Source: Cyanobacteria bacterium REEB67
GTDB taxonomy: Bacteria > Cyanobacteriota > Vampirovibrionia > Obscuribacterales > Obscuribacteraceae
DNA: 46,452 nt
NCBI GenBank assembly: GCA_018971775.1
Contig: JAGXAB010000052.1
Span: forward strand, 1 to 46,452
Direction: 5' to 3'
Shown: piece by piece, positions 1-7,077 of the stretch
Layout: each line of letters starts with the position of its first letter
Numbering within the stretch: the stretch's first letter is position 1
Notes under the pieces: model-generated
What the model was told of the DNA's origin: nothing
Database searches by the model: none
The model's input: the letters and a program-made list of their open reading frames with translations, nothing else
Position numbers and translations under genes: made by a program

Positions 1-1076
1 ATAGCACCGGCAGAAAGCGCCATCTTTTGCCCTTCTGGACGTATCGCCGCCTGATCGACAAGACTCTGTTCAAATCCGGTACATATAAGTCGGACGTCTC
101 GATGATCAACTGGGACAGCAACGACCTGCGCGGCAAAAACATCATCGACAAAAGTCCGGCGGTACAAAAGAAATATCTCTCGCTGGCCAAAAGAGTCAGC
201 CTGGGCTTCCTCTACTGGCTGCAAACTACTGCTCCACGAGATGACTCGACAGCTATCGGCTATCCCGAACTGAAACTCCGCTATGACGTGCTCGGCACCA
301 GAGACGGCCTGTCTAAATATCCCTACATTCGGGAAGCCCGCCGGCTGGCGGCGCGCCTCGTAGTCGTCGCCCAGGACATCGTCGAAACAGATAACCCCGA
401 AGCCAGGGCAACACTCTTCCCTGATAGTTGCGGCATCGGCCTCTATCCAGTCGACATACACGGCCATCAGGAGATACCGGGAGCCGCTCAACAGACCAAA
501 CCTTTTCAGGTGCCGCTTGCGGCGTTGGTTTCCGACTACTGCCCAAATTACATCGCCGGCTGCAAAAATATTGGCGTCACGCACATCACCAACGGCGCTT
601 ACAGACTGCATCCGATCGAATGGGCAATCGGCACCGCTGCCGGTGCTCTAGCCAGCCTGGCGCACCGGGTAAAAATCACCCCGCTCAGTGTTGTCGACCA
701 GTTTTACAAAACGTTGCTTCTGCAGATTGCCCTGGCTGAATCAGGCGCGCCGATCTTCTGGTTCGACGATCTCAAGGCCGACCATCCCGCCTTTGCCGCC
801 GCCCATGTCCTGGCCGGCAGCGGTATGCTGCCCGTCGATCCGGATAGCTTGAGCTTCCGCCCCGAGGAAAATGTCAGCGCCGGGGAGATGGCGGCACTGA
901 CCAAAAATCTTAGCGAACGTATGCCTCAGCCAAACATCTGGGAGACTGCCATTCCGGTCCTTATAGAAAAAACCGGAGGCAAGCGCGGCGAATTTGTCAG
1001 GGCGGTCCTGGAAAAAGTAAAACTATCTTTGAAAAGCGAGGCGATTCCTGTGCCGGAGCCGATGCGACAATGGTAA
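1..1076 (+). CDS. FAD-dependent oxidoreductase, 5'-truncated by window edge
   Basis: The reading frame is open from the first bases, so the N-terminal half with the dinucleotide-binding fold lies outside the window; the TTG at 27 is not a believable start. What remains is the C-terminal part of the FAD_oxidored family: a YPYIREARR motif near the visible start, then IPG and PLAALV segments, then a THITNGAYRLHPIEWAIG stretch, which is the typical FAD-contact region of this family. The last ~90 residues resemble the S-layer-homology-like tail often attached to such oxidoreductases (HPAFAAAHVLAGSGML, then a segment rich in Ala and Glu). The substrate is unknown. The gene runs directly into a small TPR gene and a Rieske oxygenase on the same strand, suggesting one redox operon. 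Confidence 0.8.
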   Translation, partial: STGRKRHLLPFWTYRRLIDKTLFKSGTYKSDVSMINWDSNDLRGKNIIDKSPAVQKKYLSLAKRVSLGFLYWLQTTAPRDDSTAIGYPELKLRYDVLGTRDGLSKYPYIREARRLAARLVVVAQDIVETDNPEARATLFPDSCGIGLYPVDIHGHQEIPGAAQQTKPFQVPLAALVSDYCPNYIAGCKNIGVTHITNGAYRLHPIEWAIGTAAGALASLAHRVKITPLSVVDQFYKTLLLQIALAESGAPIFWFDDLKADHPAFAAAHVLAGSGMLPVDPDSLSFRPEENVSAGEMAALTKNLSERMPQPNIWETAIPVLIEKTGGKRGEFVRAVLEKVKLSLKSEAIPVPEPMRQW

Positions 1077-1123
1077 TCATGAATAATGCAGCAGATGGGT
1101 ATATTACTGGCAATAAGCGGAGC

Positions 1124-1447
1124 ATGAGCATGGCAGGACAGCAGAGCAGACCCCTCACATATTTTTACCGGGCCTTGCTTGCAGCATGTTGCGCGCTGCT
1201 GTTGCCGAACGCACCGATATTGGCCAAGGATGCAGCATTGCATACACCTGGTGCCGTCAGTCGGGGCGCTCTCAATCTCTATCTCGAAGGCGAGCACTAC
1301 GAGAAAAACAAAGAATACGCAAAAGCGGTCGAATCATTCCGCCAGGCACTACGTGAAATGGCTCACGAAAAACACGACCCGAAATTTCATCTGAAAGTGG
1401 AAACAGCATTGAGCCGAGTCAAAGCAAAAGCCGGAATCAGACAGTGA
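1124..1447 (+). CDS. small secreted TPR protein
   Basis: This is a 107-residue protein if begun at the ATG at 1124. That start gives a clean signal peptide: a short basic n-region, then the hydrophobic run ALLAACCALLLP, then a likely cleavage after ILA. Earlier ATGs at 1070 and 1079 would add 15-18 unconvincing residues and overlap the preceding gene. The mature part holds about one TPR unit (LYLEGEHYEKNKEYAKAVES). Its stop overlaps the GTG start of the Rieske oxygenase by four bases, so the two are probably translationally coupled. A role as a small periplasmic partner of the neighbouring enzymes is possible but only inferred. Confidence 0.6.
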   Translation: MSMAGQQSRPLTYFYRALLAACCALLLPNAPILAKDAALHTPGAVSRGALNLYLEGEHYEKNKEYAKAVESFRQALREMAHEKHDPKFHLKVETALSRVKAKAGIRQ

Positions 1448-2565
1448 TCGAATCAGACAAGACGTCAAAAACTTTAAAAGTGGCTGCAGAAAAAGATATG
1501 CTCCTGACGGCGCGTACGATGCCGGCTTCCTTTTACCGCAGCCGCGAAATCTACGAGCGCTCCTGTGATGAAATTTTTGCGCGCTCCTGGCAATTTATCG
1601 GCGATACCGACACACTGACGGCGGCTCAACCGCAGGCAAATGTAATTCCGCTAACCATTTTGGAAGGCTGCCTGGACGAGCCCTGCATTCTCGTAAAAAG
1701 CGCGGATGGCCTCGCCTGTCATTCCAATGTTTGCACTCACCGTGGCAGCGTACTGGTCGAAAAAGCGTGTCATGTAGCAAGTATGCGCTGCCGTTACCAC
1801 GGCAGAAGATTCGGCCTGGATGGTGCCTATCTCTCGGCACCAGGATTTGAAAAAGCGGAAAATTTCCCAGGCCCTGAAGATAATCTGGCGGCCATTCCCC
1901 TCGGTAGCTGGGGACAATTTCATTTTGCCGCAGTTAATCCGGCTTTTGCCCTCGACGATCTGATTGGCGAGATAAAAGAACGCCTGCATTTCCTACCGTT
2001 GGCCAACTTCAAATTTTCGCCTGAGCTATCACGCGACTATCAGATCAAGGCAAACTGGGCTTTGTACGTTGACAACTATTTAGAGGGGCTGCACGTGCCT
2101 TTTGTGCATCCATCTCTCGCCACACTCCTCGACACCAAGGCTTACCGCACCGAACTCCTTCCTTACGGCAATCTGCAAATCGGCGTGGCGACAAATAAAG
2201 ACGATGCCTTCGACCTGCCCGAATCGTCAAAAGATTATGGTCAGCTGATCGCGGCCTATTATTACTGGCTCTATCCCAATATGATGTTCAACTTCTACCC
2301 CTGGGGACTATCGATAAATGTAGTCATGCCGCAGGGATACGACGCCACACTGGTGCGTTTCTTGACCTATGTCTGGCGCCCGGAGCGCTTCGGCAACTAC
2401 TCTGTCGAAGGCATCACCCAGACCGAAATCGAAGATGAAGAAGTGGTGCATGCCGTGCAACGCGGTATCCAATCGCGTGCTTACAAGAGCGGCCGCTACT
2501 CACCTACCTGGGAAGCAGGTGTCTATCAGTTTCATCAACTCATCCGAAAAAGCCTGAGTCTCTGA
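1444..2565 (+). CDS. Rieske [2Fe-2S] ring-hydroxylating oxygenase, alpha subunit
   Basis: This is the large subunit of a Rieske non-haem iron oxygenase, 373 residues, which is slightly short for the family. The Rieske cluster ligands are visible as Cys97-x-His99 and Cys116-x2-His119. The catalytic iron site is the DNYLEGLHVPFVH motif, with His217 and His222 and an Asp at 210 that may bridge to the neighbouring Rieske centre. The C-terminal VQRGIQSRAY-like segment is typical of the choline/carnitine monooxygenase and aromatic dioxygenase alpha subunits. The start is GTG in a GTGA overlap with the previous gene. No ferredoxin or reductase subunit is seen here; the upstream FAD enzyme is not an obvious reductase. 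The family call is safe; whether the substrate is aromatic or a quaternary amine is open. Confidence 0.85.
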   Translation: MIESDKTSKTLKVAAEKDMLLTARTMPASFYRSREIYERSCDEIFARSWQFIGDTDTLTAAQPQANVIPLTILEGCLDEPCILVKSADGLACHSNVCTHRGSVLVEKACHVASMRCRYHGRRFGLDGAYLSAPGFEKAENFPGPEDNLAAIPLGSWGQFHFAAVNPAFALDDLIGEIKERLHFLPLANFKFSPELSRDYQIKANWALYVDNYLEGLHVPFVHPSLATLLDTKAYRTELLPYGNLQIGVATNKDDAFDLPESSKDYGQLIAAYYYWLYPNMMFNFYPWGLSINVVMPQGYDATLVRFLTYVWRPERFGNYSVEGITQTEIEDEEVVHAVQRGIQSRAYKSGRYSPTWEAGVYQFHQLIRKSLSL

Positions 2566-2571
2566 ATATTA

Positions 2572-3543
2572 ATGAAATCAGTGAAACCAATGAAAAAAAT
2601 CGCTCTGGAAGAACACTTCATCACAGCGCCCTTCGAAGAATACGAAACCAATATTGAGGAAGGCCGGAAGGCCGCTGCATCGCAGGATATAAACTTGAGA
2701 CTGCCGGAATTTGACCAGCTCCGATTGGAAGCGATGGACAAAGCCGGCATCGAAATTTCGGTCCTCTCTATGACTTCTCCTGGTTTACAGGCTGAAAAGG
2801 ACGCCGCCATCGCCGGCCAAAAAGCAGTCGAGGCAAATGATTTTTTAGCCGGTGTAATCGCCAGACACCCAAAAAGATTTGCCGGCTTTGCCCATCTGGC
2901 CTTGCAAGAGCCAGAGGCGGCAATCAAAGAATTAAAGCGCTGCGTCAAGGAACACAATTTCAAAGGCGCGATGATCAATGGACACACCAATGGCGTCTAT
3001 CTCGACGACGAGTGCTACAAGGGCTTCTGGGAGGCAGTGGCGTCTCTCGACGTGCCCATTTACCTGCATCCTGCCGATGCCTTCGAAATGCCGCAGTCTT
3101 ACCACGACTATCCGATGTTACGCGGCGCCATGTGGGGCTGGGGAGTGGAGACAGCCACGCATGCCTTGAGGCTCATTTTAAGCGGCCTCTTCGACCGCCT
3201 GCCCACCGTGAAAGTCATCCTCGAACACATGGGCGAAGCTCTACCCTTTATGCTCTGGCGCCTGGACAGTAGATTTCAGCTTAGCGAACCGACTCGCCCT
3301 CTGCAAAAGCTGCCGTCGCAGTATCTCAAAGAAAATTTTATCGTCACCACATCCGGTGCCTGCGACAATGCCCCATTGCAATGTTGCCTTACAGCGATGG
3401 GCGAAGACAACGTGCTTTTTTCCACAGATTATCCCTTTGAATCGGCACAGATCGCCGCCGATTTCATCGATAGTGCCCCGCTTAGCGAAGAGCTCCGGGC
3501 AAAAATCTGCTATCAAAATGCCGAGCGTATTTTGAAGTTGTAA
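2572..3543 (+). CDS. amidohydrolase, gamma-resorcylate-decarboxylase-like
   Basis: The protein belongs to the ACMSD/amidohydrolase-2 family of non-oxidative aromatic acid decarboxylases and related hydrolases. The opening IALEEHF is the hallmark of 2,6- and 2,3-dihydroxybenzoate decarboxylases; Glu13 and His15 there, with His166 (YLHPAD) and Asp286 (FSTDYPFES), match the metal ligands of that family, and His219 (ILEHMGEALPFMLWR) the conserved second-shell/catalytic histidine. An ATG at 2590 puts the motif eight residues from the N-terminus, as usual, and may be the true start; neither start has a strong ribosome site. Six bases separate it from the Rieske oxygenase, so the two probably act in one pathway, such as breakdown of an aromatic acid. 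The exact substrate is inferred only at family level. Confidence 0.8.
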   Translation: MKSVKPMKKIALEEHFITAPFEEYETNIEEGRKAAASQDINLRLPEFDQLRLEAMDKAGIEISVLSMTSPGLQAEKDAAIAGQKAVEANDFLAGVIARHPKRFAGFAHLALQEPEAAIKELKRCVKEHNFKGAMINGHTNGVYLDDECYKGFWEAVASLDVPIYLHPADAFEMPQSYHDYPMLRGAMWGWGVETATHALRLILSGLFDRLPTVKVILEHMGEALPFMLWRLDSRFQLSEPTRPLQKLPSQYLKENFIVTTSGACDNAPLQCCLTAMGEDNVLFSTDYPFESAQIAADFIDSAPLSEELRAKICYQNAERILKL

Positions 3544-3594
3544 TTTTAAGTTTTACGGATTTCCTGAGCGCATCAGAGCGACCGACTGGTAAAT

Positions 3595-5571
3595 ATGACC
3601 GAAGCCGACCAAACCAAATCTTATCTCTTCGATCTTGCCACCCGGCAAATAATGACTGGCGTTGGCGCCTCAAATCCGCCCGCGAACAAGCCTGCCGACC
3701 TTGTTGGCAAAACAATCGACGAAAAATATCTCATTCAACAACTGATCGGATCGGGTGGCATGGGCCAGGTTTATCTGGCAAAACATCTTTTGTTGAATAA
3801 GGAAATGGCCCTCAAGACATTCAATTCAGAAGACCTAGACAGCGAAGCAAAAATGAGATTCCGGCGTGAAGCGCAAGCAATCGCCAAGCTCAGTCATGCC
3901 AATGTCGTCCAGGTCTTTGATTATGGCTCGACGGCCGAAGGCATGCCCTTTTACACAATGGAATATTTGCAAGGCCAGTCTCTTGGCGACAGAATACGGG
4001 AAGGCGGCGCTTTGCCTGTAGAAGGATGTATTTCCATTTTTTCTCAAGTCTGCAGCGGCCTCGCCTCAGCTCACAAAAAAGGCATCATCCATCGAGATAT
4101 GAAGCCGGACAATATTTTTCTGTCCTTTGTGCCAGGGCGAGGCAATGAGCAACTAGTCAAAATCGTCGACTTCGGCATCGCTGCCCTCATTCAGTCAACT
4201 CCGGAAAATCAGAAACTTACCAACGCCGGCATGATTTTTGGCAGTCCTCTCTACATGAGCCCTGAGCAGGCAACGGGTCTGCCTGTGACAGAGCAGAGTG
4301 ATATTTATTCCAGCGGCTGTGCTTTGTTTGAAGCATTGACCGGCCAACCACCGTTCAGGGGGCCAAACGCCTTCAGTACTATGCTGGCTCATCAGAACGC
4401 TCCTATTCCCACTCTTGAGAGCGTATCAGGCCGGACCGACTTCCCGACCGGTCTGCAAAATTTACTCAACGCCATGCTGGCAAAAAAACCATCAGAGCGA
4501 CTTAAGAGTATCGATGAAGTCGCCGAGACACTTGCGAGAATCGCCGGTCGCCGAAAAAACAATCAGAGCTCGGTCAGTGCAGGCGCAAATTTCAGAGAGC
4601 ATGACGCCGTAATTCCAGAAGCCGAAGCAACCACAGCGATTGCCTCCAGACAAAGGCGCGCTTCCATTATCGTTGGATTAGGTTTGCTAGCTCTCGCAGC
4701 GGCAATTATTGTCGCAATAACTCTTTCGGACACACACACAGATGCTGGCACAGGCAAGAAAGCCATACCTGAATCAAGCTTCGTTTCCACCTCTAAAGCT
4801 GTCGAATCGGCCATGGACAAAAGTGTCGATGAATCAGATTTGCAAACGATCAAAGAAACGGAGCTAAAAGGAAAGCTTGAAGCAGTCAAAGCTCAAGGCG
4901 AAATTCGCCTGGGAAACAGGAAATTGACAGATGCAAATATCAAACAAATTGCCGAATGCAAATGGCTCAAGAAACTAATTCTGAACAATTGCGACATCGA
5001 TAACGCCAGTCTCGAGCGGCTTGTCGCCCTGGACCTGACTCTTGTAAATATGAGCGAGTCCAATCTCGATGACGTCGGTCTGAATAATATTCTCAAGCTC
5101 AAAGATCTAAAAGATTTGAACGTCAAGTCAACCGGCATCTCGAGCACCGGCATTAAAAAAATTGCCACCATGCCAAAGCTCACCCGTTTAACTCTGGCCA
5201 ACACACATGTTCAGGATTTCGACCTGAAGGATTTTGCCTATACCAAAGTCGATTACCTCGACATTGGCGACAATCCGCAACTAACTACAGAATGCTTTCG
5301 AAATCTCGGCAAACTGCATATATGGTTGCTTCGACTGAGCGGCACGGCCTTCGACGATAAGGGATTGGCATACCTGTCGGAGATGAATACGCTGTGCCGT
5401 ATTGATTTGAGCCATACGAAAATCACTGGCGATGGATTGAAGAACTTTTGCAAGGGTCGGGAGAAACTGGAGCAGATGAATCTGACAGGCTGTCTAAATG
5501 TATCGGCTAACGATTTGAAAAGTCTTAATGCTGCATATCCAAAAGTCAAATTTGAATGCCAAAAGTTGTAG
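3595..5571 (+). CDS. membrane serine/threonine kinase with leucine-rich-repeat ectodomain
   Basis: This is a 658-residue Hanks-type kinase. Residues ~45-315 hold the kinase domain: glycine loop GSGGMGQVY (53-60), catalytic Lys74, Glu92, the HRDMKPDN loop (166-173), DFG (192-194) and the GSPLYMSPEQ activation segment. All key residues are present, so it should be active. A linker leads to one transmembrane helix at ~357-377. The outer part (~400-658) is built of irregular leucine-rich repeats of the type LxxLxLxxTxIxxxGL, close to the cysteine-free bacterial F-box-like LRRs. Such STPK-LRR receptors are frequent in Obscuribacterales-like genomes. It probably binds an outside or periplasmic ligand and signals inside. 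It is convergent with the esterase gene, with five bases between the stops. Confidence 0.9.
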   Translation: MTEADQTKSYLFDLATRQIMTGVGASNPPANKPADLVGKTIDEKYLIQQLIGSGGMGQVYLAKHLLLNKEMALKTFNSEDLDSEAKMRFRREAQAIAKLSHANVVQVFDYGSTAEGMPFYTMEYLQGQSLGDRIREGGALPVEGCISIFSQVCSGLASAHKKGIIHRDMKPDNIFLSFVPGRGNEQLVKIVDFGIAALIQSTPENQKLTNAGMIFGSPLYMSPEQATGLPVTEQSDIYSSGCALFEALTGQPPFRGPNAFSTMLAHQNAPIPTLESVSGRTDFPTGLQNLLNAMLAKKPSERLKSIDEVAETLARIAGRRKNNQSSVSAGANFREHDAVIPEAEATTAIASRQRRASIIVGLGLLALAAAIIVAITLSDTHTDAGTGKKAIPESSFVSTSKAVESAMDKSVDESDLQTIKETELKGKLEAVKAQGEIRLGNRKLTDANIKQIAECKWLKKLILNNCDIDNASLERLVALDLTLVNMSESNLDDVGLNNILKLKDLKDLNVKSTGISSTGIKKIATMPKLTRLTLANTHVQDFDLKDFAYTKVDYLDIGDNPQLTTECFRNLGKLHIWLLRLSGTAFDDKGLAYLSEMNTLCRIDLSHTKITGDGLKNFCKGREKLEQMNLTGCLNVSANDLKSLNAAYPKVKFECQKL

Positions 5572-5576
5572 ACGAA

Positions 5577-6557
5577 TTAGTCTGCGTTCCTTTTAGGATG
5601 GCGCCAGAAAAAATCCAACATCTCTTCAGTACACTTGACCTTGTAACTCTTCCTGTCCGTCAAAAATGAAGCACGACCTCCGGGCCACATGTGTCTGCCG
5701 CCTTTAGTGCTGACGAGCTGTACTGCGCTGCCTCTATCACCGCTCTGATATAGCAAGCGCTCAACACCGATATCATCACGTCTAATTGGCGCAGCCTGGC
5801 AGCGATTGGCTGCTACCCAGTAAGCAAGCGTCTGGGCAGTGGAAGATACATTCTTCACTTTGAAGAAAAACCACTTGCCGGTCCCGCCCCGATAAGGGAT
5901 GACCTTATCAGCGGTACCATGAAATTCAATGACTGAGACCGGACTGGCAGGTTGCTTTTCGATCGGCCACATACAGCCGTCAACCGAGCCTATCGCCGCT
6001 ATCTGATCGGATAGCTCTACCCCGAGCCGGTAAGCGAGCATTGCCCCATTAGACGCTCCGGCAATATAGACGCGACGCTCATCTACGCTGTAGCTTGCTT
6101 TGACCTCGGCAAGCAAACGACGAATGAATTCAACATCGTCGACTTTGTGCTCATGAGCCGGTCCGCAGCATCCGCCGGCGTTCCAGAAGAGCAAGCCACT
6201 CTTTCCTGCACTAGTGCCGCACGGGTAAACGACGATAAAGCCCTGGCGTTTGGCATAACGACGCATTTCGCTGTCGAAATCGACACACCAGGGTCGGCTC
6301 AAAGCACCATGCAATAGAATTACAACGGGCATCTTGAGCGGCTCTGTAGCCTGCGTCCCGCCAGATTGCCTGTTTTTGACCGGGGGCAAGAAAATACTGT
6401 AGTGTCGGACCGAGTCAACCATCGCGATGTGGCCTCTCTTCATACCAGTTACAGCGTTCGCAGCTTCGGCTCGTGAGGGGCGCTCGCAGGCAAGAACAGA
6501 GCACAATAATAGACAGGCTGCTTTTATGGTGGTACGAAAAAAGAGGAAAGACTGCAT
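5577..6557 (-). CDS. secreted PHB-depolymerase/feruloyl-esterase-like hydrolase
   Basis: An alpha/beta-hydrolase of the LpqC/PHB-depolymerase (esterase_phb) family, 326 residues from the ATG at 6557. A GGGG run lies just upstream of that ATG; an earlier ATG at 6572 is possible. The signal peptide (FFRTTIKAACLLLCSVLAC) sends it out of the cytoplasm; the Cys might be lipid-modified but the lipobox is imperfect. The oxyanion HG is in VILLHGALSRPW, the nucleophile Ser170 in GASNG, the acid Asp217 in FHGTADKVIPY and the histidine His289 in GGRHMWPGG, so the triad is complete. The family cleaves polyhydroxyalkanoates, feruloylated polysaccharides or acetyl esters. The Cys-rich FWNAGGCCG region is typical of its relatives. 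Confidence 0.85.
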   Translation of the reverse strand: MQSFLFFRTTIKAACLLLCSVLACERPSRAEAANAVTGMKRGHIAMVDSVRHYSIFLPPVKNRQSGGTQATEPLKMPVVILLHGALSRPWCVDFDSEMRRYAKRQGFIVVYPCGTSAGKSGLLFWNAGGCCGPAHEHKVDDVEFIRRLLAEVKASYSVDERRVYIAGASNGAMLAYRLGVELSDQIAAIGSVDGCMWPIEKQPASPVSVIEFHGTADKVIPYRGGTGKWFFFKVKNVSSTAQTLAYWVAANRCQAAPIRRDDIGVERLLYQSGDRGSAVQLVSTKGGRHMWPGGRASFLTDRKSYKVKCTEEMLDFFWRHPKRNAD

Positions 6558-6659
6558 GCCCCGAGCATACAATTTTCAGCATAGACTCTTCGACGTGTTA
6601 AACAGTTGCCCAAGTGTAGGACCAGCTTGGTTTCTAGGTCATAGCCAAAAACAACGAAT

Positions 6660-6688
6660 TTGATAATATTCCCTCAAGGGAATATACT
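6660..6688 (+). promoter_or_regulatory. promoter of the toxin-antitoxin remnant
   Basis: TTGATA (6660-6665) and TATACT (6683-6688) are separated by exactly 17 bases and form a near-consensus housekeeping promoter. The expected transcription start falls on or next to the ATG at 6695, so the message would be leaderless or nearly so. The spacer is filled by a perfect palindrome (separate entry). Confidence 0.7.
6666..6685. promoter_or_regulatory. palindromic operator inside the promoter spacer
   Basis: ATATTCCCT, a two-base centre CA, then AGGGAATAT: a perfect nine-base inverted repeat lying between the -35 and -10 elements. HigA-type antitoxins repress their own promoters through such sites, so this is most likely the autoregulatory operator of the degraded locus downstream. 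Confidence 0.7.
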
Positions 6689-6694
6689 GGAGTC

Positions 6695-6820
6695 ATGGCA
6701 GGGATAGTTGAATTTGATGAGGAATCCTCCGAGTGGTTCGACACCCAGGAGGAAGCCATTAAGAATGAGCTGCTGGCCGCATTTGTAATGTTGCAAGAAT
6801 TGGGTCCAGCACTGAAATGA
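6695..6820 (+). pseudogene. truncated HigB/RelE (Gp49-like) toxin, N-terminal 41 residues
   Basis: The 41 codons carry the typical beginning of the phage-derived Gp49-like RelE/HigB toxin family: an IVEFDEESSEWFD strand-helix, then a helix ending in MLQELGPALK. Full-length members are about 100-115 residues and continue with a P-H-x-x-x-LKGSK-like segment and the catalytic basic residues, all missing here. The reading frame stops right after the conserved ELGP motif and overlaps the next start by four bases (ATGA). It looks as if a deletion removed the toxin C-terminus together with the antitoxin N-terminus. The peptide has none of the catalytic half and should be non-toxic. The family assignment is from motif memory. 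Confidence 0.65.
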
Positions 6821-7005
6821 TCGCTGAAGAAATGGGATTGCAGGAATTACGCAAAGCAGTCCTTCAATCGCAGCAAAATCTGGCTGAACTTCTAAACGTG
6901 AAGCAAGGCGAGATCTCCAAGATTGAGCATCGGACTGATATGTATATAAGCACCCTTCGTTCATACATTGAAGGACTCTTTTACAGAACGACTTTAGGAA
7001 ATTGA
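6817..7005 (+). pseudogene. HigA-like XRE antitoxin remnant, truncated at both ends
   Basis: The 62 residues match the middle of HigA-type antitoxins: an AEEMGLQELRKAV helix, then the helix-turn-helix with LAELLNVKQGEISKIEHRTD, then DMYISTLRSYIEGL. Family members normally have ~30 more residues before the EEM motif and continue after the SYIEG motif with a GGELEIVARFP-like tail. Here the tail is replaced by an unrelated FYRTTLGN, consistent with a frameshift or deletion. The DNA-binding region is almost complete, so the product could still bind the operator at 6666-6685. It may therefore act as a solo repressor rather than an antitoxin; this is inference. Confidence 0.6.
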
Positions 7006-7077
7006 AAATTTGTACGCTCTAAAAAGCCTGTCTTGAACGCACTGAATTCAAGCGTCAAAGACTACAGATAGCTTGGC

